Below, one piece after another: positions 1-11,310 of a stretch of 64,000 nucleotides of DNA. The notes beneath the pieces were generated by a model. That model ran no database searches. It was not told where the DNA came from and saw only the letters and a list, made by a program, of their open reading frames with translations. The position numbers were made by a program, and so were the translations under genes. Source of the DNA: Tubiluchus corallicola (taxonomy: Eukaryota; Priapulida; Priapulimorpha; Priapulimorphida; Tubiluchidae); NCBI GenBank assembly GCA_030141605.1, contig JAQGDQ010000203.1, positions 5,001-69,000 on the forward strand, written 5' to 3'. The number at the start of each line of letters is the position of its first letter. Positions within the stretch are counted from its first letter, which is position 1.

Positions 1-984
1 CTGCTTGTTTGTTAGGAACATATCACGTAAACTAACGACAGATATGCAGAAAAGGTTGGCAAAACGACAGACAATTTTTAGTTTACGTATCTGTGTGTTT
101 ATGTTATACAAATCATGTTTTCCACATTTTAGCAGTAATTTTATATTTTAATCATCGTCATTTATTTCACACTGTTTTCAACGGGCTTATAAGTTCTGTC
201 CATAGATGTATTACAAATAAATAAATAAATAAGCGTACGCCACAAATATAACGTTTTTGTAGTCAACACAGTGATTCGGCGAATTTTCCTTGTTTGTTTG
301 CAACTTTTAATAAACTCAAACAGTTTGGGTGGATCATACTTTGTCAGTGATCAAAGTGGAAATGCAACCCAGTTCCGAAAACAATTGTCTTCTGTCTAGG
401 TAAGAACAGCTACGTTTCTGAAGCTAAAATTCTGTTATCGTGCAATTGGTCGAATGCATAAGGAATTATGGCCTATTTTGTATTATAACAGTGTCCATTA
501 CTGCAATTACCTGTCTAACGTCCAGCCAATAAGCAATCCAGGCCTCTCAGTGCATTGTTAAATAAATAAACGTTTTTTGACATCCATTATTCAACGAGGA
601 ATTCTTGGGGGGGAAATAAATTTCTCCATCTGGCATTCTACAGCCTTGGTTGTCTGATAGTTCAAGCGCCTGTGTCAGAACAAGAATGTGTACTACACAT
701 ATGTTCAAGCGCGTGTGTCAGAACAAGCATGTGTACTAAACATACGCCAGGCTTGCTTTTGTAGTAGCTAGGCAACCCCTAAGCGAGCACAAAAGTAACT
801 TGACAAGCAGCTTCTTGTTATTAGGCAGAAAATGACCGGTTTAGTTATGTAACTGTGTTTCATAGTGTATGTATATCCGGTTATAGATAATACTTAGATG
901 AATGGTCTCATGAGAATCCCATGTTCTATATCCAAATATCCTTAAAGACGTTTACGGCCTATAATTATGCTCCATAAACAAGTC
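1..984. other. gene-poor flank
   Basis: I see no convincing coding region. A 43-bp direct tandem duplication lies at 660-745 (both halves start GTTCAAGCGC). A short ATG-initiated stretch at 362-399 ends at a good donor (TCTAG|GTAAGA), but it is too short to call a gene. Confidence 0.4.
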
Positions 985-3500
985 TTCATTTATTTATTAA
1001 TTAGAAGAATGTGAAACGTATTCAAAAATGTGAAACAATGTCTTCACTTTTTGTAATAATTACAAAATTGTGAAATAATGCTTTCACTTTTTTCTTAATT
1101 ACAAGGTTGTGAAACGATGCTTTCACTTGTTTATTAATTACAAGAATGTGAAACGATGCTTTCGCTTGTTTATTAATTACAAGAATGTGAAATGATGCTT
1201 TCACTTGTTTATTAATTACAAGATTGTGAAATGATGCTTTCACTTGTTTATTAATTACAAGAATGTGAAACGATGCTTTCACTTGCTTATTAATTACAAG
1301 AATGTGAAACGATGCTTTCACTTGCTTATTAATTACAAGAATGTGAAACGATACTTTCACTTGTTTATTAATTACAAGAATGTGAAACGATGCTTTCACT
1401 TGCTTATTAATTACAAGCTTGTGAAACGATGCTTTCGCTTGCTTATTAATTACAAGAATGTGAAACGATGCTTTCACTTGTTTATTAATTACAAGAATGT
1501 GAAACGATGCTTTCGCTTGCTTATTAATTACAAGAATGTGAAACGATGCCCTCACTTGTTTATTAATAACAAGAATGTGAAACGATGCTTTCGCTTGTTT
1601 ATTAATTACAAGAATGTGAAACGATGCTTTCACTTGTTTATTAATTACAAGAATGTGAACTGATGCTTTCACTTGTTTATTAATTACAAGAATGTGAAAT
1701 GATGCTTTCATTTGTTTATTAATTACAAGCTTGTGAAACGATGCTTTCACTTGTTTATTAATTACAAGCTTGTGAAACGATGCTTTCGCTTGTTTATTAA
1801 TTACAAGAATGTGAAACGATGCTTTCATTTGTTTATTAATTACAAGAATGTGAACTGATGCTTTCATTTGTTTATTAATTACAAGCTTGTGAAACGATGC
1901 TTTCACTTGTTTATTAATTACAAGCTTGTGAAACGATGCTTTCGCTTGTTTATTAATTACAAGAATGTGAAACGATGCTTTCATTTGTTTATTAATTACA
2001 AGAATGTGAAATGATGCTTTCACTTGTTTATTAATTACAAGAATGTGAACTGATGCTTTCACTTGTTTATTAATTACAAGAATGTGAAATGATGCTTTCA
2101 TTTTTTTATTAATTACAAGAATGTGAAACGATGCCTTCACTTGTTTATTAATTACAAGATTGTGAAACGATGCTTTCACTTGTTTATTAATTACAAGATT
2201 GTGAAACGATGCTTTCACTTGTTTATTAATTACAAGAATGTGAAACGATGCTTTCACTTGTTTATTAATTACAAGATTGTGAAACGATGCTTTCACTTGT
2301 TTATTAATTACATATGTGAAACAATGCTTTCACTTGTTTATTAATTACAAGCTTGTGAAACGATGCTTTCGCTTGTTTATTAATTACAAGAATGTGAAAC
2401 GATGCTTTCATTTGTTTATTAATTACAAGAATGTGAAACGATGCTTTCATTTGTTTATTAATTACAAGATTGTGAAACGATGCTTTCACTTGTTTATTAA
2501 TTACAAGATTGTGAAACGATGCTTTCACTTGTTTATTAATTACAAGAATGTGAAACGATGCTTTCACTTGTTTATTAATTACAAGATTGTGAAACGATGC
2601 TTTCACTTGTTTATTAATTACAAGAATGTGAAACGATGCTTTCACTTGTTTATTAATTACAAGATTGTGAAACGATGCTTTCACTTGTTTATTAATTACA
2701 AGAATGTGAAACGATGCCTTCACTTGTTTATTAATTACAAGAATGTGAAACGATGCTTTCATTTGTTTATTAATTACAAGGATGTGAAACGATGCTTTCA
2801 CTTGTTTATTAATTACAAGCTTGTGAAACGATGCCTTCACTTGTTTATTAATTACAAGAATGTGAAACGATGCCTTCACTTGTTTATTAATTACAAGAAT
2901 GTGAAACGATGCTTTCATTTGTTTATTAATTACAAGGATGTGAAACGATGCTTTCACTTGTTTATTAATTACAAGCTTGTGAAACGATGCCTTCACTTGT
3001 TTATTAATTACAAGAATGTGAAACGATGCCTTCACTTGTTTATTAATTACAAGAATGTGAAACGATGCTTTCATTTGTTTATTAATTACAAGGATGTGAA
3101 ACGATGCTTTCATTTGTTTATTAATTACAAGGATGTGAAACGATGCTTTCATTTGTTTATTAATTACAAGATTGTGAAATTATGCTTTCATTTGTTTACT
3201 AATGACAAAAATGTGAGATGATGTCTTCGCATATTTATTAATGACAAGAACGTGAAATAATGACTTTACTTTTTTATCGAATACGAGAAAGTGAAACGAT
3301 GTCGTCATTTATTTATTAATTACAAGAATGTGAAACGACGCCTTCACTTTTTTATTAAGTACAAGAATGTGAAACGATGCTTTCACTTGTTTGTCAATTA
3401 CAAGAATGTGAAACAATGTCTTTACTTGTTAGTCAAATACAAGAATGTGAAACAATGTTCTTAGTTGTTTGTGAATTACATGAATGTGAAATAAATGCCT
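985..3500. repeat. 39-bp minisatellite array, about 60 units
   Basis: Tandem units of 39 bp contain GATGCTTTCACTTGTTTATT followed by AATTACAAGAATGTGAAAC. The core, about 1090-3220, is highly homogeneous, while both edges (985-1090 and 3220-3500) decay gradually, as expected from unequal exchange. Because 39 is a multiple of 3 and the unit lacks stops in some frames, long open frames with a 13-residue period appear on both strands. The most variable position (AAT, ATT, CTT or GAT after ACAAG) changes the amino acid freely in both readings, which argues against coding. Confidence 0.95.
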
Positions 3501-5010
3501 TTATTTGTCATGCGCGGCATGCAGATTTCTCAAATAAAAATTACAGTCGAAAGAAGAAGAAACTTTGACAGCCCTTCATTTTGCAATTGGGTGAATCGGG
3601 TTATACATTTTCTATCGCAAAAAGCAATTTTATTCTTAATAATCACATTCAAATGTATCAGACAGAATCAGACAGAATGGTTGCAGCAGTTCTTACATGT
3701 GCGATATTATGACATTGAATAACACTGAAACGTTAGGTCTCTCTACGCCCTTTACAGTATTTTGTCTTTCGGTAAGAAAGTAAGCAATCATTGTCGCGGG
3801 TCTCAAATCACAAACTATATGTACAAAACGTTAGTAAAGCCATGAATGCAAAACTATAGTACGCATGTGTCAGATACACTCATAGCCTAAGCGCATTCAA
3901 GTGTGAAAAGCTTTTAAAACCAAGTCCTATAAAATCCTAGTGACGGTGTGCGTTCGACTTATGATATTATTGCTTCAACATTTATTCCAAATCCTGTATT
4001 ATATTCCATGCTCGTAAAGTAGTAAAATCAGGATTTGCAATCAAAGCTTAAAATTGAAGTTTATACAGCAGAAAATGGCTCTCGTAAAACAACAATGAAA
4101 ACTGAATTCAGTGGAAAGAAAACCATGTCAACAAAGACATGATAAACTCAATGGCAATTTTTCAATGCAGTTTTTTTTAAGATTTCATTTGACGACTATA
4201 AATTTTGGTAAAGCACAAGCTGTTCATTGCAATTTGGTTTATATTGTTTATTTCATTTTTAGAAGTCCTTTTCGTTCCATTCTTATTACTGATATCTGGA
4301 AAAAGTACTATTAAAACTGACCAATGGATCAGAAGGAAAAGATTTCTGATAATGATATGATAAAAACTTCTGCTCATCGTATAAACACCAATGCAATGCG
4401 CAGGTCGTGTTTAATCACAATTTCGTGCCAATGAAGAGATTCAGTATAACTGAATACTAGTTAAACTTCACAAGTTACACAGAAACGGTCTTATAATAAA
4501 CAAAAGCCATAATGACTTAAAATCATAAACAAACAGCGGACATGAAGATACTAGACTAAATCCATACGTTTCATTACAATTCTACGCTTCTACATGGAGC
4601 TTGTCTTGCTCGCATCTCTTGGGAGAAGCAGATACAGTTAATTAATAATAAATGAACGCAATAATTACTTGTGAACTATATGATACAAACAACTGAGCGT
4701 TATATTATGCGCATCAATAATTATTTGTCAGACATAACGTGCATAATAAATGCTAACTTGCTCCTTAATAGGCTTTCACGCCGCAGTATTGAAAACCCTA
4801 TATACCAGTTTGACTATAATAAGCTTTGTAGATTAAAAATTTATCTGTGTGGTGTAAAATAGGTACATGATCTACATGTACTACAAAAGCAGCGGTATAT
4901 GACAACTTATGGTCTAAATGTTAATACAGTTTAATGTAGAAATAAATTGCAACAGAAAGAAGCCCGTTTAATCTGAACGACAAAAAAGACCATTTGATAG
5001 AATATATAAA
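3501..5010. other. intergenic, nothing recognised
   Basis: AT-rich sequence with only short open frames. No domain, tRNA or clear transposon signature was seen. Confidence 0.4.
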
Positions 5011-5365
5011 AATATAGTTGTTGCACGTGTGAACAATGGATGAATATAGTTGTTGCACGAGTGAACAATGGATGAATATAGTTGTTGCACGAGTGAACAA
5101 TGGATGAATATAGTTGTTGCACGAGTGAACAATGGATGAATATAGTTGTTGCACGAGTGAACAATGGATGAAAATAGTTGTTGCACGAGTGAACAATGGA
5201 TGAATATAGTTGTTGCACGAGTGAACAATGGATGAATATAGTTGTTGCACGAGTGAACAATGGATGAATATAGTTGTTGCACGAGTGAACAATGGATGAA
5301 AATAGTTGTTGCACGAGTGAACAATGGATGAATATAGTTGTTGCACGAGTGAACAATGGATGAAT
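5011..5365. repeat. 32-bp minisatellite, about 11 units
   Basis: Near-identical units contain ATATAGTTGTTGCACGAG and TGAACAATGGATGA. The first unit differs by one base (GTG instead of GAG), and two units have GAAAATAG instead of GAATATAG. Since 32 is not a multiple of 3, the open frames over it rotate through three frames and are not coding. Confidence 0.95.
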
Positions 5366-5804
5366 AAATAAATGATAACGGAATGAATGATGGATAGATT
5401 GACACACGAAAGAACTCATTCACAAACAAGAGAACGTCTTACACATCGTAGAAACAGGAAAATTGAAGCCGTTTCTAGGCCGTAAATAAAGTAGCAGAAC
5501 AAATTAAAAACCATAAGCTGCCAATGAGCAGAATGCGATAAATTATCAGTATCACATGAGGTATAGACCGGCTGCCCACACACAGACAGCCAAAATGAGT
5601 TACATAAATCAATTTAATTAACGATCATACATCGAAGTTACTGACATATAAATTACGCTAGTCAGACGTAAAGTTGAATGCCATTCGCTCTGGGAAATGA
5701 CAGCACGAATTGTCGTTAAACCTTGCTGGTTTGATTTGGTGAAAATAATAGACGTGAACACAAAACAGCTGGGACTGACGATTGCGCTCTTCGTTGTTTC
5801 TTAC

Positions 5805-5848
5805 TTTACAAGAAAGAGTTGCATCAAAAGTTGCGGTAAACCGAGGAC
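5805..5848 (-). CDS. possible 44-nt downstream exon of the long minus-strand gene
   Basis: On the minus strand a long pyrimidine tract ends at an AG (5849-5850). A 44-nt open segment follows and stops at a strong donor (AAA|GTAAGA). Its phase (1 in, 0 out) fits the phase-1 donor at the end of the 1369-codon exon. Joined, it would read GPRFTATFDATLSCK after the HKDFFM end of that exon. This rests only on splice motifs and phase and needs transcript data. Confidence 0.25.
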
Positions 5849-5855
5849 CTCGATT

Positions 5856-6300
5856 TTGAAAAAGAGAGAGAGAAAGAGAGAAAGAGAGAGAAGGAAGAGA
5901 AAAGAGGAGCCATACAGGAACGGAGCGAGAGGAAGAAAGTGAGAAAACGAAAAAAGTGAGGTGAAAAGAGAAAGAGAAAAGAGAAAACAGAAAAGAAAGA
6001 GCTAGCGAGAACGATGGAGGAAAGAAAGGAAGATGATAAGAAAAGAAAGGGTCGAGAAAGAGGAGAAAAACAAAGAAATAATAGGTGAAGAATAAAAAGG
6101 GAATGATAAAAAGAGTAATAGAAGAGATAGAAGGAAAAGACAAGATAAGAAGAAAAGGAAAAGGATAGATGGAAGGTAAGCTAAGCAAAGAGAAATAGAT
6201 GAAACAGAAAATAGAAATGGGAAAAAGAAAAGCAGAAAAGGAAAGACAGAGGGAAAAGAAAAGGAAGTTTAAGAAAGAAAGAAAGAAGGATAGGAAAAAG
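5856..6300. repeat. purine (GA/AAG)-rich tract
   Basis: About 440 bp of plus strand are almost entirely A and G, with GAGAGA, GAAAG and AAAGAA motifs, just downstream of the long minus-strand ORF. On the minus-strand transcript this is an unusually long polypyrimidine tract. Confidence 0.9.
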
Positions 6301-6482
6301 GTGGTTCTAAATTGTACGGCAATATTATAGCAGCTGTTTGAGTGTGACGTGTCGTAACCTTCTGCACTCTCACTTTTTTGTTCTTCTGAAATCTCTCATC
6401 CAATCACGTGTCAGAAATTAGATTAAGATTCTTAACTTTTTGGCTCTGGTGTTAAGATAAATTATTCAATAAATCATGAAAA

Positions 6483-9400
6483 CTACTGTATCTTACCCAT
6501 GAAGAAGTCCTTGTGTAGTTGCACGATGACTTCCACAGATCCTTCAGATGCTAAACCAGAGTCAGCGTCACTCGAGTCGCCTCCTGGCGGCGGAGCAGGG
6601 TGGGTGTTGTAGTCTGTTAGCCAGTCTAGGACTCTCTGATCCAGAGCTTTCCATTTCTTTCGGAGTCCACTGAGTGTTCCATGAGCAGTTTTGTTCGAGC
6701 TCTTCGTATTTGAGGTATAATGTTTTGAAGACACTGAACAGTTAGTATTTGGCACGTTGGTGACAAATGCACTTTTGTTTTTAGAACTTATTTCAGCGGA
6801 AGTTCTTCTTCCACTGCTGGAATGTTCCTGTGGATTTGAACAACTATCGCACTCTTTATTTCCTTTAGTAAGGGCACTAGCTTTTGCATCTTCATTTATG
6901 GAGTTATCATATTTGGGTGCATGAGATTGTTTTGTGCTTACAATAACTGCATGTCGTCCTTTTAGTGTCACGTCACTATCGTCTAACTCTTCCTTGGTGT
7001 AATAAAATCGTTTGTTATTGTTCTTAAATTTGAATGCTGTTTTTTCTTCGTCTGATTTTCTAAGTATTTGTTCACTGTCATTTTCCAATCGTCTCCGTTC
7101 CATTTCTTCTTTTCCAGCTACCCGCAAGTTTATGTGGTTTCCAGGCGACCCAGCGTCCTTGCTAACTGGCGAATTTATGGCTTTCTGTGAAGCCAAACTC
7201 ACTGGACTGCTTCCTGTGTGTTCAGCCTGAGTTAACATCGCACCAGCTGTGGCTAATTTACTGCAATCGCCATAATTCCGCTTGTTATTTTTATCGAGCT
7301 GAAGCCGTTTAGACGACGTGAAATATCCTGTCTTCAACCCTTCAAACTGTTGCTCTCCTGGAAAAAAACACCGCTCCTGCAACTCTTTTTCAAAGTGCTC
7401 AATTCCACAAGAACTTTGACTTTGTAAGTTTTTTCCTGCGTGCGCCTTTTCGCAAGAGGTTTGTTCTCGTAACTCTTTCTCAAAATGTGTTCTTTCCTGA
7501 ACATTAAAGCTATTTGATACATCAGGCGCAGCAGCAGTTGTTGAAGGAGATACTTGGTCGTCCTTTGATCGAGTCGTAAAGTTCAATAGTTTGCCTGAGG
7601 CGACGTCACTCTTATTTGATTTATCTTTTTTTATATCTTCAGCGATTTGCTGGCTCGCACAAGAATGATGTGACGGCTTCTCTTTTGTTGTCACGTGACT
7701 CGGTGAAGAAATCGAATTTTGTGTCTTTTCGGCGTAATAAATCTTACGCAATTTTCCAGTTTTTGAGGTTTCGCCCTTAGTATTTGTGTAAAAGCTGTTT
7801 GTTGGTTTGTCGTATAGTTTTGTAGATGTAAAGTCAGTCATGCTTCTACACAGATTTACTTGGTTATGCATTGTTTCTTTTTCATTTTGACTAGAACTAT
7901 TTTCTGGTGCTCTATTAGTAACTGGATAAGAAATAGCCCTAGTTACGTCATTAGGGAAACCAGGAAATTCAAGAAATTCACCACACTCGCAATAGAAGAC
8001 ACCCTTTCTGTGTAACCATGAAAACTCAAAGCCTGGGAAAAAGTTTTCGTCATTTCTTTTCCGGAAATTATCAGTTTGTACATATGTATTTGTTAACATG
8101 GAACCATATTTATTATCGGTGAACACGGTGTTTGGTATTTTTTTCTTTTCGGCTTCAAATGTTCCATCAGTTTTGCGGTAAGTTTGACGATTTAAAATAT
8201 GATCAGTATCATCAGAAATTTTCTCAGTAGGCTTAACAGATGGCATTGTTTGTGAGCGTTTTGCATCTTGACCGAATAGATTTGATTGTCCAGGTGTCTT
8301 TATGCAGTCAAATTCTTTATTTGCAAACGGTTTAATTTCTAACGGTTTTCTGTCGCGCTTGTATGAAGCCGAGCGCTTTTCTACTCGATTAGGCATAGTA
8401 ACAGCACTCTGCTTCGGTTCAGGTTGGCACAAAATTTCTTGTCCTTCTGAATTCTGATCTGTTTTGACACTGCTTTGAGTCTGTCCTTCGATAAAACTGT
8501 CATCATTGGAAGTACCGTGTTTCCTCGTTCCACAAGACCGCTCCTTTGTTTCGAGTTGATGAGATTTTTTTGCGCGCTCACTAGCAGCCGTTGTGGTTGC
8601 TAATTGAAACTCGGTTAATCCATCATTCACTTCATTTAATCGAGCTTTACTTTTGTTCGATGCAATTCTAGTTTCGTCGAAGCTTAATTTGTTTTTGTCA
8701 TTAAGCTTACTAATGGCACAAAGCTTTTTTTGCCCACGAGCACAGAATTTGTCATTTCTAGCTTCATATTCTACTTGGCTACGGTAATTTCCCATTTTTC
8801 TATTAATATCTTTACTTGTAAAAAAGCAGCTAGAGTAGCCTTGTGACAGACCAGAGACGTCATCCCTCTTTTCATATTGACATGCGACGACACCCGACTG
8901 ATCAGCAGACTGCTGCGGTACAATGTCGCTGCAGTTCACACGAGATTCTAAAAGGGCTTGCTGATATCTGTCAATGTCTGTTTCACGAAATGGCCTGTAG
9001 GAGGCGCCACAATGAGGACTTTCCACTACTATACCAACGTTAAAAGTTTCTTGCTGTTCAGCATTTTTATCGTAAAAGCTTTGGTGTTCAGGGCAGCAGA
9101 ACGGTTTACTTTCTATGGACGTCACAGTGTAATTACTCTTCACTTGTGTTTCTGAGCTACCCTCCACGTCAGAATCTGAATTAGGTGTATTTAACTGTAA
9201 ACCATCAGACTGACGCCTGTCATTATATTTTTGTCCATGTCGACACAGACTACCGTTACTCTCAATACAATGAGTTATCGGTGAAGCCATTAGCTCAGCC
9301 TTTATCCCTCTTCCACTATCATTCACCGAGGCTTCACAACCATTAATTACGTCATCAGATAAACGCTTAACGGCATTTAGCTCGATTTCTACTGCTGGGT

Positions 9401-10592
9401 ACTTCACTGGATCAAACCCAAGGTAATTAGCATTGTAATCTGATCCGCGCGCCGGATTTTTCATTATGTCTTCGTCTGAGCTCCACGACTTTCGGTTTTC
9501 AGGAGCAAAATCGGATCCCCAAATCGAACACTTGTATTCCGGATTTGGTTCGCCAGTTTGACGTTCGTTAAAGTTGAGTAGAGAAGGGTAATTAGATGAA
9601 CTCTTTCTCCATTCGTTAGTCGATTGATGACTTTTTATAAGATTTTCATGGAATGATTTAATCTTCTTTGGACTTTTTCTGGTTAGATCACTTGAGCCAG
9701 AACACGATTGGTTAGCATCTGAAGAAAATTTCCTAATGGAGTCAATACTCGATTGGTTAGCATCTGAAGAAAATTTTCTAATGGAGCCAGTTTTGTGTTT
9801 AGAAGCTGCAGAGCCGCTGGTTTCTGTTGTTTTCATGACTTTGTTTCTCGTCAGGTTTTTCTTGTTAAAATCAACGATCAAACAGTCAGGACTATTCATC
9901 TCATTTTTCATTTTTTCATCTTCAGTGTTTTTATGTTCTTCGTTGTTGATGTAATTGGTTTTTCTACCGTTCACTTTATCAACTTTTAATTCGCATTTTG
10001 GTTTACTTTCCTCTACATCTTTTTCAGGGATATTTTCTTTGGCAGTCAATACACACTTGGTTTTGTTTTCTACTGTTTTTTCAACTTTCGTAATTTCTTC
10101 AAGTTCTGAGTCCCACTGTGGTTTATTTTGTTCCTGGTTTTTATGCGTTAATCTATTTTGAATATCGCATGCCCTGCTTTTAACTTCATCAACGTCTTGC
10201 TTATTTTTGCATAATGAAGTAATTTGATTGACCTCGTTTGACTTGTAACTATCAGATTTTCTCCCATCATCTCTGATTACCATGACAGCGCGCTCAAACG
10301 GCAAATGCGGCTGAAAACCTTCCATTTTCTTCACAATTTGACAATTGTTGTTGTCGCCATTGCAGATTATCCAGGCGGTGGGTGGAGGCACGCACACTCC
10401 ATCTACCGGACACCCCAAAACGCATTCTGGACAGATGGTAGTTTCAAAACCGGCTGGTGGCGCGTCCAGGCAACAATCAGTGCTTATGCAATCAAGACAG
10501 TAACAAACTACTGTAACAGGTGTGATACCAGTATTCCTGTTTAGTGATGTTTTCCCAGTTTTCTGCAGGGCATGACGTTGTTGCGATTTCAT
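6483..10592 (-). CDS. very long single-exon ORF, unrecognised Cys-rich/low-complexity protein (1369 aa)
   Basis: An uninterrupted 1369-codon frame starts at an ATG (10590-10592). I recognise no known family. Residues about 28-85 are Cys-rich (CYCLDC, DCC, CPECVLGCPVDGVC, with proline-rich VCVPPPTAW), which could bind metal or form disulphides. The middle is charged, Ser/Asn/Lys-rich and probably disordered. It includes a 15-residue tandem duplication around SIRKFSSDANQS (DNA offset 45 bp near 9705 and 9750) and two HFEKEL segments. Around residues 850-880 is a conserved-looking island, FSWLHRKGVFYCECGEF. The C terminus has an amphipathic KKWKALDQRVLDWL stretch and an acidic GGDSSDADSGLASEG tail. 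The DNA has a 3' splice acceptor-like TTTTTCATAG 6 nt before the ATG and a donor-like GTAAGA at 6496, so the exon probably ends at 6497 and the TAG after GKIQ may be intronic. Such a long open frame in AT-rich DNA is very unlikely by chance. Confidence 0.85.
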   Translation of the reverse strand: MKSQQRHALQKTGKTSLNRNTGITPVTVVCYCLDCISTDCCLDAPPAGFETTICPECVLGCPVDGVCVPPPTAWIICNGDNNNCQIVKKMEGFQPHLPFERAVMVIRDDGRKSDSYKSNEVNQITSLCKNKQDVDEVKSRACDIQNRLTHKNQEQNKPQWDSELEEITKVEKTVENKTKCVLTAKENIPEKDVEESKPKCELKVDKVNGRKTNYINNEEHKNTEDEKMKNEMNSPDCLIVDFNKKNLTRNKVMKTTETSGSAASKHKTGSIRKFSSDANQSSIDSIRKFSSDANQSCSGSSDLTRKSPKKIKSFHENLIKSHQSTNEWRKSSSNYPSLLNFNERQTGEPNPEYKCSIWGSDFAPENRKSWSSDEDIMKNPARGSDYNANYLGFDPVKYPAVEIELNAVKRLSDDVINGCEASVNDSGRGIKAELMASPITHCIESNGSLCRHGQKYNDRRQSDGLQLNTPNSDSDVEGSSETQVKSNYTVTSIESKPFCCPEHQSFYDKNAEQQETFNVGIVVESPHCGASYRPFRETDIDRYQQALLESRVNCSDIVPQQSADQSGVVACQYEKRDDVSGLSQGYSSCFFTSKDINRKMGNYRSQVEYEARNDKFCARGQKKLCAISKLNDKNKLSFDETRIASNKSKARLNEVNDGLTEFQLATTTAASERAKKSHQLETKERSCGTRKHGTSNDDSFIEGQTQSSVKTDQNSEGQEILCQPEPKQSAVTMPNRVEKRSASYKRDRKPLEIKPFANKEFDCIKTPGQSNLFGQDAKRSQTMPSVKPTEKISDDTDHILNRQTYRKTDGTFEAEKKKIPNTVFTDNKYGSMLTNTYVQTDNFRKRNDENFFPGFEFSWLHRKGVFYCECGEFLEFPGFPNDVTRAISYPVTNRAPENSSSQNEKETMHNQVNLCRSMTDFTSTKLYDKPTNSFYTNTKGETSKTGKLRKIYYAEKTQNSISSPSHVTTKEKPSHHSCASQQIAEDIKKDKSNKSDVASGKLLNFTTRSKDDQVSPSTTAAAPDVSNSFNVQERTHFEKELREQTSCEKAHAGKNLQSQSSCGIEHFEKELQERCFFPGEQQFEGLKTGYFTSSKRLQLDKNNKRNYGDCSKLATAGAMLTQAEHTGSSPVSLASQKAINSPVSKDAGSPGNHINLRVAGKEEMERRRLENDSEQILRKSDEEKTAFKFKNNNKRFYYTKEELDDSDVTLKGRHAVIVSTKQSHAPKYDNSINEDAKASALTKGNKECDSCSNPQEHSSSGRRTSAEISSKNKSAFVTNVPNTNCSVSSKHYTSNTKSSNKTAHGTLSGLRKKWKALDQRVLDWLTDYNTHPAPPPGGDSSDADSGLASEGSVEVIVQLHKDFFMGKIQ

Positions 10593-10600
10593 AGTAACCT
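10593..10600 (-). promoter_or_regulatory. 3' splice acceptor just before the start codon
   Basis: On the minus strand TTTTTCATAG is followed by GTTACT and the ATG. This fits a 5'-UTR intron or a trans-splice site. The frame stays open into the motif (V-T-M), so a preceding coding exon is also possible. Confidence 0.5.
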
Positions 10601-11079
10601 ATGAAAAAGAACAGAGTTGTCACTCAATAGATTAAGCCGGAGAATAAATGAATCACTCAATGCAAGTGTCTAATGAAACTAATAATCAACAATGAAGGCC
10701 TGGTGATTAACTGTAGCATGAAATTTGAACAACAGCAGATTATGTAATCCAAAAATGAATAAAAAATGGATAATTCTGGAGAATTTCATACTATGTGACT
10801 GACCGTTTGACTTTACTCATACATTACAGTACAATAAATTATTATACCACTTTCTGACACAGTATTTTTATTGACAAGTGACACTGCATTGAGAGAAACT
10901 TCAAGTTATTCATTATAGAGCAGCCAGGATAATTTTTAAAGTAGAAGTAGACGGCATATACTTGACATATAAAAAAGGCTACATTGGTTACATCTAGAAT
11001 GTCGTAGAACGTACATACCGGTTGTCTAATGAACAAATCAGTAAGATCAAATAACCAACCACCTAAATGTGGAGTCATG

Positions 11080-11310
11080 GATAACAGATTTATCTTTATA
11101 CTTATATAACATAATTATTCCATCAGACAAGCACAACAGTTTTTTGAGAATCCCGCCTATTAGAACTAAAGTTAGGAAATGAACAGCAGTATGTAAAGAG
11201 AGCAGAGTATGGAACGGTATGCCATTCGATATCCAGGATGTACACAAGTACACATTGCCATTTAAATACATATTAAAGAAATTTTACTCAAGGCGGTACG
11301 GAAATGGAAC
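11080..11310 (+). pseudogene. decayed LINE C-terminal fragment
   Basis: Plus-strand translation around 11190-11300 gives VWNGMPFDIQDVHKYTLPF followed by KYILKKFY. This resembles the LWNSLP-type end of non-LTR retrotransposon polymerases. Upstream frames are broken by stops. Confidence 0.4.

Noticed and set aside
1022-3221. Long repetitive frames of 282-424 codons on both strands
   Set aside because: They arise from a 39-bp stop-free unit. Variable positions alter residues without bias and both strands are equally open.
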